Positions 1-7,038 of a DNA stretch of 19,268 nt are shown here, in pieces. Source of the DNA: RGIG8775 sp045660295 (lineage in GTDB: Bacteria > Bacillota > Clostridia > Oscillospirales > CAG-272); NCBI GenBank assembly GCA_045660295.1, contig JAZRDN010000019.1:1-19268 (forward strand), given 5' to 3'. The notes beneath the pieces were generated by a model that was not told where the DNA came from, searched no databases, and saw only the letters and a list, made by a program, of their open reading frames with translations. The position numbers and the translations under genes are program-made. Every line of letters begins with the position of its first letter. The stretch's first letter is position 1.

Positions 1-168
1 TCCCCTCGCTATTTTTCCTCCAAAACTGCTTCGCACCCTTCGGCGAATAAATTTTTGATAGATTTTGGTGTGATTAGTCGCAGTGGAGTACAAACTCCAC
101 AAGACTAAGCGCGACGAAAGATACTAAAATTTATCGTCGCAGGGCTTGTGGGTTCGATTCCCTTACGG
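1..168. repeat. Non-coding palindromic, repeat-like element downstream of hisC
   Basis: No convincing gene lies here. The stretch contains nested inverted repeats: GTGGAGT (83-89) and ACTCCAC (94-100) around a 4-base loop, extended by TTAGTC (74-79) and GACTAA (103-108); GCGACGA (111-117) with TCGTCGC (134-140); and GCGAATAAATTTT (44-56) roughly complementary to AAAATTTATCGTCGC (126-140). At 150-162, GGG-TTCGATT-CCC has the form of a tRNA T-arm, but the outer stem pairs and the rest of a tRNA are missing. This density of palindromes just after an operon end resembles an interspersed intergenic repeat. No second copy is visible in the window, so repeat status is an inference. Confidence 0.45.
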
Positions 169-1218
169 CTATCCGAGAATATCTTCAACCGCCGCCACAA
201 GAGCCTGCATCTGCTCCTTTGTACCGATGGTAATTCTCACGAAATTGTTTATTCTGTCACTTCCAAAATATCTGACTAATATTCCTCTTGCCTTGAGCTT
301 TTCGTATAGCTCTCTGCCCGATATTTTGTCGTTTTCGGCAAAAATGAAGTTAGCCTTTGAGTCAAGGACTCTGAAGCCCATGCCGCCAAGCGCCTTGGCG
401 GTATATTCCCTTGCCGCTACAACCAGCTTACAGTTCTCCATATAGTAGTCATTGTCGCGTATTGCCGCCGCGCCTGCCGCCAGCGTAAGGCGATTGATGC
501 TATAAGGATTAGTGGAATATTTTATCTTTTCAAGGTCGGCAATAATATCCTTATTCGCAATGGCAAATCCCAGTCTCGCACCCGCCATTGAGCGTGATTT
601 TGAGAATGTTCCAACCACCAGAAGGTTATCATACTTCTTTGTAAGCGGAACACAGCTATCTCCGCCGAAATCGACGTACGCCTCGTCCACGAGCACCATA
701 TTATCTTTGTTGCTCTTAAGAATTTCTTCTATTTTATCAAGCCCCAAGGTCAAGCCCGTAGGCGCGTTGGGATTGGCGATGACCACGTTTTTGCCCACGC
801 CCATATAATCGTCGGGATTTACCGTAAAGTCCTCGCAAAGCGGAATTTTCCTGTAATCCACGCCGTAAAGCTCGGCGTACACTTTATAAAATCCGTAAGT
901 AATATCGGGAAAGACCGCGCCGCCGTCGCAAAATCCGAGGAAGAAAAAGTTGAGAATATCGTCCGAGCCGTTTGAGACGTAGACGTTTTCCCTTTTCACG
1001 CCGTAGAGCTTCGCAAGCTCGTCCTTAAGCTCGGCGCACTCGGGGTCGGGATAGAGATTGAGCTTATCGGCGTTTGCCTTTACCGCCGCAAGAACTCCCG
1101 CTGAGGGGGGAAAGGGCGACTCGTTTGTGTTTAGCTTTATATACTGCATGTCCTTGGGCTGTTCACCGGGGGTATAAGCCTCAAGTCCGGCGTACACTTC
1201 ATTGATATATTTACTCAT
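169..1218 (-). CDS. hisC: Histidinol-phosphate aminotransferase
   Basis: PLP-dependent (fold type I) aminotransferase that converts imidazole acetol phosphate and glutamate to histidinol phosphate, a late step of histidine synthesis in the cytoplasm. 349 residues, the usual length. Visible motifs are LNTNESPFPPS near residue 29, NPNAPTG (149-155), VDEAYVDF (177-184; D178 should contact the PLP ring nitrogen) and TFSKSRSMAGARLG, with K207 the expected Schiff-base lysine. A conserved arginine lies in the C-terminal VRITIG segment. The ATG overlaps the hisD stop as ATGA, and AGAGG lies 5 bases upstream, so translation is probably coupled. It is the last gene of the his operon here; hisB does not follow. 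Confidence 0.96.
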   Translation of the reverse strand: MSKYINEVYAGLEAYTPGEQPKDMQYIKLNTNESPFPPSAGVLAAVKANADKLNLYPDPECAELKDELAKLYGVKRENVYVSNGSDDILNFFFLGFCDGGAVFPDITYGFYKVYAELYGVDYRKIPLCEDFTVNPDDYMGVGKNVVIANPNAPTGLTLGLDKIEEILKSNKDNMVLVDEAYVDFGGDSCVPLTKKYDNLLVVGTFSKSRSMAGARLGFAIANKDIIADLEKIKYSTNPYSINRLTLAAGAAAIRDNDYYMENCKLVVAAREYTAKALGGMGFRVLDSKANFIFAENDKISGRELYEKLKARGILVRYFGSDRINNFVRITIGTKEQMQALVAAVEDILG

Positions 1219-2501
1219 TGTGTCCTCTTATTTTCTTTTCTTACAGTCGCGCTTCTCGCGTGAGCCGAAAGTCCTTCCTTTTCGGCGAAATACGCCACGT
1301 CGTCGCAGACCTTAAGGAGCGCTTCCTCGGTGTAGTATGTGAACTGTGACTTTTTTACGAAATCGTCAACCGAAAGCGGGCTTGAAAAACGAGCCGTACC
1401 GCTTGTGGGAAGCGTATGATTAGGTCCGGCGAAGTAATCTCCGAGAGCCTCGGGGCAATTCTTTCCAAGGAAGATAGAGCCGGCGTGCTTCACCGCGTCA
1501 AGATAATCAAAGGGATTGTCAACACAGACCTCGAGATGCTCGGGGGCGAGGCGGTTGGAAATTTCAATAGCCTCGGGAATATCCTTTGTAATAATTATCT
1601 TACCGTTATTGTCAATAGAGGTCTTTGCTATCTCTGCTCTTGGAAGAAGCGCAATCTGTCTGTCAAGCTCGAGAGCCACAGCATTTGCCAATTTCTCGGA
1701 GTCGGTTACCAGCACCGCGCTGGCGAGCTTGTCGTGCTCAGCCTGAGAAAGCATATCCGCCGCTACCACGCGAGCATCGCAAGTGCCGTCGGCAACGATA
1801 AGAATTTCGCTGGGGCCCGCTATCATATCAATGGCAACTCTGCCAAACACCTGCTTCTTAGCCTCGGCAACGAACGCATTACCGGGTCCGACGATTTTAT
1901 CGACCTTGGGCACGCTCTCGGTACCGTAAGCAAGCGCCGCAACTGCCTGCGCTCCGCCTATCTTGAACACTCTGTCCACGCCCGCGATTTTTGCCGCGGC
2001 GAGAATTACGGGATTGACCTTGCCGTCAGCGCTCGGGGGAGTTACCATTACTATCTCCGAGCAACCCGCAATTTTTGCGGGAATACAGTTCATGAGCACA
2101 GACGAGGGATAAGCCGCCGTACCGCCCGGAACGTAAAGTCCGACCTTTTCAATAGGCATTACCTTTTGTCCCTTTACTATGCCGTTTTCCTCGGTAACTA
2201 CAAAGCTGTTTCTCACCTGATGGCGGTGAAAAGCCTCGATATTCACAGCCGCGCGGCGGATAATATCTTTAAACTCGTCGTCAACCTTATTCATCGCCTC
2301 GTCAAACTCAGCCTCGCTTACCTCAAGCGAGGAAAGTATTGCCTTGTCGAATTTTTCGCAATATTTATAAAGGGCGCTGTCGCCGTTTTTGGCAACGTCC
2401 GCGATTATCTCCGTGACCACCGCCGATGTGTCAAGTCCCTTTATATCTCTTAAGAAAATTTCATTTTCGTCTACTTCGTTATATTTGTAAATCTTAATCA
2501 T
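1215..2501 (-). CDS. hisD: Histidinol dehydrogenase
   Basis: Zinc-dependent, NAD-linked four-electron oxidation of histidinol to histidine, the last two steps of the pathway. 428 residues, full length. The family signatures are present: GLYVPGGTAAYPSS (121-134), GPGNAFVAEAKK (205-216), AGPSEILIVAD (228-238). By family alignment the zinc ligands would be Q253, H256, D355 and H414, and the catalytic pair E321-H322 in RLAPEHLEV. The start ATG overlaps the end of hisG by 8 bases (ATGATTAA), with GAGG about 8 bases upstream, consistent with coupled translation. No missing key residue or frameshift is seen. Confidence 0.97.
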   Translation of the reverse strand: MIKIYKYNEVDENEIFLRDIKGLDTSAVVTEIIADVAKNGDSALYKYCEKFDKAILSSLEVSEAEFDEAMNKVDDEFKDIIRRAAVNIEAFHRHQVRNSFVVTEENGIVKGQKVMPIEKVGLYVPGGTAAYPSSVLMNCIPAKIAGCSEIVMVTPPSADGKVNPVILAAAKIAGVDRVFKIGGAQAVAALAYGTESVPKVDKIVGPGNAFVAEAKKQVFGRVAIDMIAGPSEILIVADGTCDARVVAADMLSQAEHDKLASAVLVTDSEKLANAVALELDRQIALLPRAEIAKTSIDNNGKIIITKDIPEAIEISNRLAPEHLEVCVDNPFDYLDAVKHAGSIFLGKNCPEALGDYFAGPNHTLPTSGTARFSSPLSVDDFVKKSQFTYYTEEALLKVCDDVAYFAEKEGLSAHARSATVRKENKRTQ

Positions 2502-3141
2502 TGTTTTTCCTCTGTTCCGCCGCTCTGCAATATTCTTCTACATTCTCGCAAAGCGCACCTATTTCGGCGTTTTTGAATTTGTAGCTTGCCTTATTGGCAA
2601 TAAGCCTTGCGCTGATAGGCACTATGGTCTCTATGGGCTCAAGGTCATTTTCAAGCAGGGTCTTTCCCGTTTCCACGATATCCACGATAACGTCTGAAAG
2701 CCCCAGTATAGGAGCAAGCTCTATCGAGCCGTTGAGCTTGATTATATCAATTATTCTGCTTTTCTGCGCGTAATAAGCCTTTGCGATATGCGTAAACTTT
2801 GTAGCAACTCGGAGAGTTTTTTGCGGATTATCTCTGAAATCCTTTTTTGCGGCTACCGCCATACGGCATTTGCCCATGCCCAAATCACAAAGCTCGTAAA
2901 CGTCGGGCGAGTATTCAAGCAGGATATCCTTACCCGCCACGCCGATGTCAGCCGCTCCCCTCTCCACGTAGATAGCCACGTCCGAGGGCTTTACCCAGAA
3001 ATATCTTACGCCCACTTCCTCATTTTCGAATATGAGCTTTCGGTTTTCCTCGTGTATTGACGGGCATTCGTAGCCCGCCTTGGCGAATATATCATAAACC
3101 TTTTCCCCAAGTCTGCCCTTGGGAAGAGCCACGTTAATCAT
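2494..3141 (-). CDS. hisG: ATP phosphoribosyltransferase, short form (HisG-S)
   Basis: Catalyses the first committed step, condensing ATP with PRPP. From the ATG at 3141 it has 215 residues, beginning MINVALPKGRLG. This is the short form lacking the C-terminal ACT-like regulatory domain, which works as a hetero-octamer with HisZ; hisZ lies directly upstream. The PRPP-binding segment DVIVDIVETGKTLLEND is present. Start choice is uncertain. The reading frame extends to a TTG at 3159, and a TTG at 3150 (MKTMINV...) sits 11 bases after AGGAGG. The ATG at 3141 has no close Shine-Dalgarno, but it repeats the 8-base ATGATTAA overlap seen at hisG-hisD, so I prefer it and infer coupling with hisZ. Confidence 0.95.
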   Translation of the reverse strand: MINVALPKGRLGEKVYDIFAKAGYECPSIHEENRKLIFENEEVGVRYFWVKPSDVAIYVERGAADIGVAGKDILLEYSPDVYELCDLGMGKCRMAVAAKKDFRDNPQKTLRVATKFTHIAKAYYAQKSRIIDIIKLNGSIELAPILGLSDVIVDIVETGKTLLENDLEPIETIVPISARLIANKASYKFKNAEIGALCENVEEYCRAAEQRKNND

Positions 3142-4258
3142 TGTTTTCAAGGATCTCAAAGCCTCCTCTTCTCACCGCGGCAAGCTGTCTGTACTTAACT
3201 CTGCCGTCGTTTGTCTTTTGCACCTTTACGGTCTTTCCGTAGCTTGACAGGAGCTTTACCGCATCGATTATATCCTTTGGCGAAGCGCCCTCGTATGTCA
3301 AGAGCACGTCAACGTCAAAATATTCTCCGCTGTCGCCGAATCGCTCAAGCAAATCAAGATAGACCGCAAAGCCGATAGCCCCCGATGTCTTGCCCATTTT
3401 CTTAAGCAGATTATCATAACGTCCGCCCGAAAGCACGCCCGCGGGAATTCCGTCAATAAATCCACGGAAAATAATTCCGTTGTAGTAATTCATATCGTTG
3501 ACAATTGAAAAATCAAGGAACACCTTATCCTCAAAGCCGTAAACGCGAATAATATCCACAAGCGCCGCAAGCTCCTCGTAAGCCGCGCGCATCTCGTCGT
3601 TACGCACGAGGGGCAGAAGCTCTCCAAGACTCTTTGCCACAGGTCCGTAGAGCTTTGCCAGACGGCAAATATCCTCGCAACCGTCACCGCCGATGCCCGC
3701 GTTTTCGCAAAGCGAGCGGATGCCGTGTATATTCTTGTCTCCCATAAGGCGGAGCAATTCTCTGCGAGTCACCTCGTTATCCGAAAGGCTCTCAAGAAGC
3801 GCCGACACAAAGCCAAGATGCGACAGGTCAAGCACGTACTTCTTGCTTATCGACTCAAGGCTCTTTGCCGCTAACATAATGACCTCACCAACAGAGTAGG
3901 TGTCTATGTCACCGATACACTCAAGACCCGTCTGCATTATTTCTTTGAATTCGCCCGCCCCCTGCGAGGTACGGTAGACGTTTTCGTTATAGTAGACCTT
4001 TTGTATACTGTTTTCGCCGTCAAGCGAGTTTTTGACGATAGAAAGCGTTACGTCGGGCTTAAGCGCCATAAGCTTACCGTCTGTGTCTGTAAAGGTAAGC
4101 ACGTTTTCGCTCACAAGAAAGCTCTTGTTCTGAACGTAGAGGTCGTATTCCTCAAACTTGCTGACCTTATATCTTACGTATCCGTACTTGCGGTAGAGCT
4201 GACCCAATCCAAAAGCGGCGCGCTCTCCGTTTTCAAGTACAAGTTCATCGAATTTCAT
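3134..4258 (-). CDS. hisZ: ATP phosphoribosyltransferase regulatory subunit HisZ
   Basis: Histidyl-tRNA-synthetase-like protein that has lost aminoacylation and serves as the regulatory subunit of short HisG, carrying the histidine feedback response. 374 residues from the ATG at 4258. Class II synthetase-like segments are visible: LMALKPDVTLSIVKN, then a motif 2-like NENVYRTSQGAGEFKEIMQTG, and a motif 3-like GGRYDNLLKKMG followed by GAIGFAVYLD. The C-terminal part (DVDVLLTYEGASPKDIIDAVKLL) resembles a HisRS anticodon-binding fold. A longer frame begins with TTG at 4288, but GGAG exactly 7 bases before the ATG at 4258 decides the start. HisZ rather than HisS is supported by its place between yerC and hisG. 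Confidence 0.93.
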   Translation of the reverse strand: MKFDELVLENGERAAFGLGQLYRKYGYVRYKVSKFEEYDLYVQNKSFLVSENVLTFTDTDGKLMALKPDVTLSIVKNSLDGENSIQKVYYNENVYRTSQGAGEFKEIMQTGLECIGDIDTYSVGEVIMLAAKSLESISKKYVLDLSHLGFVSALLESLSDNEVTRRELLRLMGDKNIHGIRSLCENAGIGGDGCEDICRLAKLYGPVAKSLGELLPLVRNDEMRAAYEELAALVDIIRVYGFEDKVFLDFSIVNDMNYYNGIIFRGFIDGIPAGVLSGGRYDNLLKKMGKTSGAIGFAVYLDLLERFGDSGEYFDVDVLLTYEGASPKDIIDAVKLLSSYGKTVKVQKTNDGRVKYRQLAAVRRGGFEILENND

Positions 4259-4270
4259 AATATAACTCCA
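4259..4270 (-). promoter_or_regulatory. Ribosome binding site of hisZ
   Basis: On the minus strand TGGAG (4270-4266) is followed by 7 bases and the ATG at 4258. This site decides between that ATG and an upstream in-frame TTG at 4288 that would overlap yerC. Confidence 0.7.
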
Positions 4271-4271
4271 A

Positions 4272-4565
4272 TCAATCTTTCTTTTCAAGACGGGAAAGCA
4301 CCGTCTTGTAGCCGCCCGTACCGTAGCTGTAACTGCGGTTTACTCGGCTTATCGTAGCCGTGCTTGCTCCCGTTTCATCAGCGATCTTATTATAAACCGC
4401 CTGCTCGGACAGCATTTTTGCCACCACCACGCGCTGAGAGATATCAAGAATCTCCTTTGTGGTCATCAGATCCTCCAAAAAGGCTCTGCACTCCTCCTCG
4501 GTCTCAAGAGTCATTATAGCCTTTATCATGAGCTTTACGCTATCGTTATCAAGTATATGTCCCAA
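4272..4565 (-). CDS. yerC: TrpR-like YerC/YecD family regulator, likely repressor of his genes
   Basis: 97-residue TrpR-superfamily DNA-binding protein. It has an N-terminal helical part, then a helix-turn-helix region: TTKEILDISQRVVVAKML followed by AVYNKIADETGASTATISRVNRSYSYG, the hallmark of YerC/YecD proteins. In Firmicutes comparative genomics this family has been linked to histidine-biosynthesis regulation (called HisR there). Being the first gene of a his operon fits autoregulated, histidine-responsive repression. That role is inference from family and context. The start is TTG at 4565, supported by AGAGAGG 8 bases upstream; no ATG fits. It ends 13 bases before the hisZ ATG. Confidence 0.92.
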   Translation of the reverse strand: MGHILDNDSVKLMIKAIMTLETEEECRAFLEDLMTTKEILDISQRVVVAKMLSEQAVYNKIADETGASTATISRVNRSYSYGTGGYKTVLSRLEKKD

Positions 4566-4580
4566 TTATATTACCTCTCT
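4566..4580 (-). promoter_or_regulatory. Ribosome binding site before the TTG start of yerC
   Basis: AGAGAGG (4580-4574), 8 bases, then TTG (4565-4563). It supports the non-ATG start of the operon's regulator gene. Confidence 0.6.
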
Positions 4581-4599
4581 TTCGCTTTATCACTTTAAT

Positions 4600-4628
4600 A
4601 TGATAACACAATAAACCGATAAAGTCAA
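4600..4628 (-). promoter_or_regulatory. Sigma-A-type promoter of the yerC-hisZGDC operon
   Basis: On the minus strand, -35 TTGACT (4628-4623), a spacer of exactly 17 bases, and -10 TATCAT (4605-4600). The leader before the yerC TTG is only about 30 bases, which leaves no room for a T-box or a his-codon attenuator, so control is probably by repressor. An imperfect inverted pair ACCGA (4615-4619) / TCGGT (4635-4639), centres 20 bp apart, brackets the -35 and is one operator candidate. Confidence 0.8.
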
Positions 4629-4642
4629 TAGTTTTCGGTAAA

Positions 4643-4660
4643 TTTGTACATATGTACAAA
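4643..4660. promoter_or_regulatory. Perfect 18-bp palindrome, candidate operator
   Basis: TTTGTACATATGTACAAA is its own reverse complement over all 18 bases. It lies between the divergent his promoter and the YtvI-like gene, starting 14 bp upstream of the his -35. Perfect symmetry of this length points to a dimeric regulator. YerC is an obvious candidate because its gene is adjacent, but the sequence does not prove the partner. Confidence 0.6.
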
Positions 4661-4773
4661 AGCAGTTGAAAAAAATGGTGTTAATAATGAAATTTGCTGA
4701 TTTTTCACAACCTTTTCGGCATAATAATGTTAAGGCAGAACTGTAAAGTTCAAGTACAAATCGGGAGGCAAAA

Positions 4774-5892
4774 ATGAAAGTCGATTGGCAAAGGCTGGCG
4801 TCTATTGGAATATGTGTGACGCTGGCGCTGTTTTTCCTGTTCCTTTTGGGAAAATATATTCTGGCAGTCTTTCTGCCATTCGTTATAGCCTGGCTCATGG
4901 CTTTGCTTACCGATTCTATCGCAACGGCGATCTGCGCGCGCACAAGGCTCTCCAAAAAGCTGTGTTCGGCGGTGGTGCTGTTGCTTTTGCTTCTGATCAT
5001 CGGCGCGCTTTTGTATTTTGGGATAAACCGCTTTATCAGCGAGATAGAAAACTTTATAGGCAAGCTGACGGCTGACGGCGGCGCGCTCTCAGAAGGCATT
5101 TCGGGTCTTGTGACAAGCTTTGATAACATCGGCTCGCACATTCCGCTTATCAAGGAATTAAAAAACCACGAGCAGCTTGTGGGATTCGGAGACAAGATAG
5201 ACGGGATAATCGTCTCGTTCTTAAAAAGCTTTGCCTCTGACATCGGGGGCGCGTTGACGGCAGTAGCCACGGGGATTATAAAATCACTTCCCTCAATAAT
5301 TCTTTTCGTGCTTATCAGCATAATAGCGTCCTTTTATTTCGCCCTTGACTTTGAGGCGATAAGCGGCTGGATACTGCGTATCATGCCCGAGTCGCTTCGC
5401 AAAAAGGTCCCTCGCCTGCGCGAGCAAACAAAATCACTTGCGGCTCGCTACCTCAAAGCCTATTCCCTGCTTATGCTTTTGACCTTTTTTGAGCTTTTCA
5501 TCGGCTTATCTGTAATAGGCGCGGACTACGCCTTTTTACTGGCTATCGGCATCTCTTTTCTCGATATTCTCCCGATTTTCGGAGTGGGAACTGTGCTTGT
5601 TCCTTGGGCGGTATTCAGCTTTTTCACCTACGATTTCGGTCGTGGGCTGGGTCTTGTCATTCTTTGGGCGGCGGTAACTGTAATCCGCCAGATAGCAGAG
5701 CCGAGGATAGTGGGCGGCACAATAGGCTTACACCCCGTGGTAACGCTTATAGGCATGTACGTGGGCTTCAGACTTTTCGGCATCGTGGGAATGTTCCTCG
5801 CCCCCGCCGCGATCATCGCGGTGCGCGCGTATTTCGGCGGCAAATACGCCCTCGACAACGGCATGACTATTGACAGAGCGAAAAAAAAGTGA
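4774..5892 (+). CDS. AI-2E family membrane protein, YtvI-like
   Basis: 372-residue polytopic membrane protein with about seven to eight hydrophobic segments, starting with one at residues 10-30 and followed quickly by LPFVIAWLMALL. A soluble stretch of roughly residues 95-160 precedes the conserved core. The C-terminal signature RQIAEPRIVGGTIGLHPVVTLIGMYVGFRLFGIVGMFLAP is typical of the AI-2E/PerM superfamily, closest in pattern to sporulation protein YtvI. Members are proposed exporters or antiporters; the substrate here is unknown. GGGAGG sits 6 bases before the ATG. It is divergent from the his operon, and its 3' end contains the cysK promoter. A sporulation role is possible but not shown. 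Confidence 0.88.
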   Translation: MKVDWQRLASIGICVTLALFFLFLLGKYILAVFLPFVIAWLMALLTDSIATAICARTRLSKKLCSAVVLLLLLLIIGALLYFGINRFISEIENFIGKLTADGGALSEGISGLVTSFDNIGSHIPLIKELKNHEQLVGFGDKIDGIIVSFLKSFASDIGGALTAVATGIIKSLPSIILFVLISIIASFYFALDFEAISGWILRIMPESLRKKVPRLREQTKSLAARYLKAYSLLMLLTFFELFIGLSVIGADYAFLLAIGISFLDILPIFGVGTVLVPWAVFSFFTYDFGRGLGLVILWAAVTVIRQIAEPRIVGGTIGLHPVVTLIGMYVGFRLFGIVGMFLAPAAIIAVRAYFGGKYALDNGMTIDRAKKK

Positions 5893-5898
5893 TATGAT
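5870..5898 (+). promoter_or_regulatory. Promoter of cysK
   Basis: -35 TTGACA (5870-5875), a spacer of exactly 17 bases, -10 TATGAT (5893-5898). The -35 lies within the last codons of the upstream membrane-protein gene and the -10 starts right after its stop. cysK can therefore be transcribed independently. Confidence 0.8.
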
Positions 5899-5907
5899 AT
5901 TAATATC
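5896..5907. promoter_or_regulatory. 12-bp palindrome at the cysK transcription start, candidate operator
   Basis: GATATTAATATC is a perfect palindrome that overlaps the last bases of the -10 and covers the expected start site. A repressor bound there would block initiation. The binding protein is unknown; AT-rich palindromes of this length can arise by chance. Confidence 0.4.
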
Positions 5908-5928
5908 AGAAAACCAAGGAGAAAAGCA

Positions 5929-6858
5929 ATGAGAATATATACAAATATAACCGAGCTCATTGGCAAGACGCCGCTTTTTGAGCCGACCAATTATGAAAAG
6001 GACAACGGCGTAACCGCAACGCTGCTCTGCAAGCTCGAATATCTCAATCCCGCGGGAAGCGTTAAGGACCGCGCGGCACTCGGCATGATAGAGGCGGCTG
6101 AGGCGCAAGGCAAGCTCAAAAAAGGCTCTGTCATTATCGAGCCGACCAGCGGAAACACGGGAATAGGTCTTGCGGCTATCGCGGCTTACAAGGGCTACAA
6201 GGTCATTCTCACAATGCCAGAAACAATGAGCATTGAACGCAGAAAGCTGCTTGCGGCGTATGGCGCGGAGATAGTGCTGACCGAGGGAAGCAAGGGCATG
6301 CAGGGCGCTGTAAAAAAGGCTGAAGAATTGGCAAAGAACACCCCAAACAGCTTTATCCCATCGCAGTTTGACAACAGAGAAAACGCAAACGCTCACATAA
6401 AGACCACGGGTCCCGAAATATGGAATGACACCGACGGAAAGGTTGATATTTTCGTAGCGGGCGTAGGCACGGGCGGAACAATTACCGGAGTAGGCGAATA
6501 TCTCAAATCCCAAAATCCCAATATCAAGATAGTAGCCGTCGAGCCCGAAAGCTCTCCGCTTTTGTCAAAGGGCTTCGCCGGCGCTCATGGGCTTCAGGGA
6601 ATTGGGGCGAACTTTGTTCCCTCGCTCCTTAACCAAGGCATTTACGACGAAATAATAACAGTATCAAACGACGAGGCGTACACGGCGTCACGCGCGCTTG
6701 CAAGACTTGAGGGTATTCTTGTGGGAATAACCTCGGGCGCGGCTCTCCACGCGGCAACAGAGCTTGCAAAACGCAAAGAAAACATTGGCAAAACAATTGT
6801 AGCGCTTTTGCCGGATACAGGTGACAGATATTTGTCAACGGCACTGTTTAACGAATGA
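5929..6858 (+). CDS. cysK: Cysteine synthase (O-acetylserine sulfhydrylase)
   Basis: PLP enzyme (fold type II) that forms cysteine from O-acetylserine and sulfide in the cytoplasm. 309 residues, typical for CysK. Motifs: LNPAGSVKDRAA with the PLP lysine at K46; the substrate loop PTSGNTG (72-78); the phosphate-binding GVGTGGT (178-184); and GITSGAA with S269 expected at the pyridine nitrogen. AAGGAG lies 7 bases before the ATG. It has its own promoter and a candidate terminator, so it is a single-gene unit next to, but not clearly part of, other sulfur genes. CysM or a cystathionine beta-synthase-type enzyme is less likely, as there is no extra domain. Confidence 0.95.
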   Translation: MRIYTNITELIGKTPLFEPTNYEKDNGVTATLLCKLEYLNPAGSVKDRAALGMIEAAEAQGKLKKGSVIIEPTSGNTGIGLAAIAAYKGYKVILTMPETMSIERRKLLAAYGAEIVLTEGSKGMQGAVKKAEELAKNTPNSFIPSQFDNRENANAHIKTTGPEIWNDTDGKVDIFVAGVGTGGTITGVGEYLKSQNPNIKIVAVEPESSPLLSKGFAGAHGLQGIGANFVPSLLNQGIYDEIITVSNDEAYTASRALARLEGILVGITSGAALHAATELAKRKENIGKTIVALLPDTGDRYLSTALFNE

Positions 6859-6868
6859 TTTACAGGCA

Positions 6869-6905
6869 AACAAAACAGCCAAATATTTACCTGTTTTGTT
6901 AATTA
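6869..6905 (+). terminator. Probable terminator after cysK
   Basis: AACAAAACAG (6869-6878) and CTGTTTTGTT (6891-6900) form a perfect 10-bp stem with a 12-base loop, 10 bases after the cysK stop. The stem is AT-rich and the tract after it (aattatt) is weak, so efficiency is uncertain. Confidence 0.55.
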
Positions 6906-6968
6906 TTGCGCCAAAAATTAACTTTCTCAAAACATTTATTAAAAATTATTAAAAAACGCAAAAAGTCC

Positions 6969-6997
6969 TTGAATTTTACAAAAAAATGTAGTATAAT
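6969..6997 (+). promoter_or_regulatory. Strong promoter of the 77-residue protein gene
   Basis: -35 TTGAAT (6969-6974), a spacer of exactly 17 bases, -10 TATAAT (6992-6997) matching consensus. It lies in an AT-rich stretch with A-tracts (6938-6964) upstream that may act as an UP element. Confidence 0.85.
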
Positions 6998-7038
6998 ATA
7001 TTCGTTAAATCAAAACTAAAAGAAAGGAGTCCCACATC

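Noticed and set aside
141..171. Possible tRNA gene on the plus strand
   Set aside because: Only the T-loop and three stem pairs fit (GGG-TTCGATT-CCC). The outer T-stem pairs, acceptor stem, anticodon arm and CCA are not there, so it is reported only as tRNA-like.
1416..2453. Plus-strand open frame of 345 codons
   Set aside because: Exactly antisense to hisD, with no recognisable domain; a shadow of hisD codon structure.
4672..4730. Promoter of the YtvI-like gene
   Set aside because: ATAATA-type sequences near 4720 lack a correctly spaced -35; the evidence is too weak to place it.
4590..5321. Minus-strand open frame of 243 codons upstream of yerC
   Set aside because: Antisense to the YtvI-like gene and running through the his promoter; the plus-strand frame has the membrane-protein signature and a good ribosome binding site.
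5728..6513. Minus-strand open frame of 261 codons
   Set aside because: Antisense to cysK and the end of the YtvI-like gene; no ribosome binding site and no family features.
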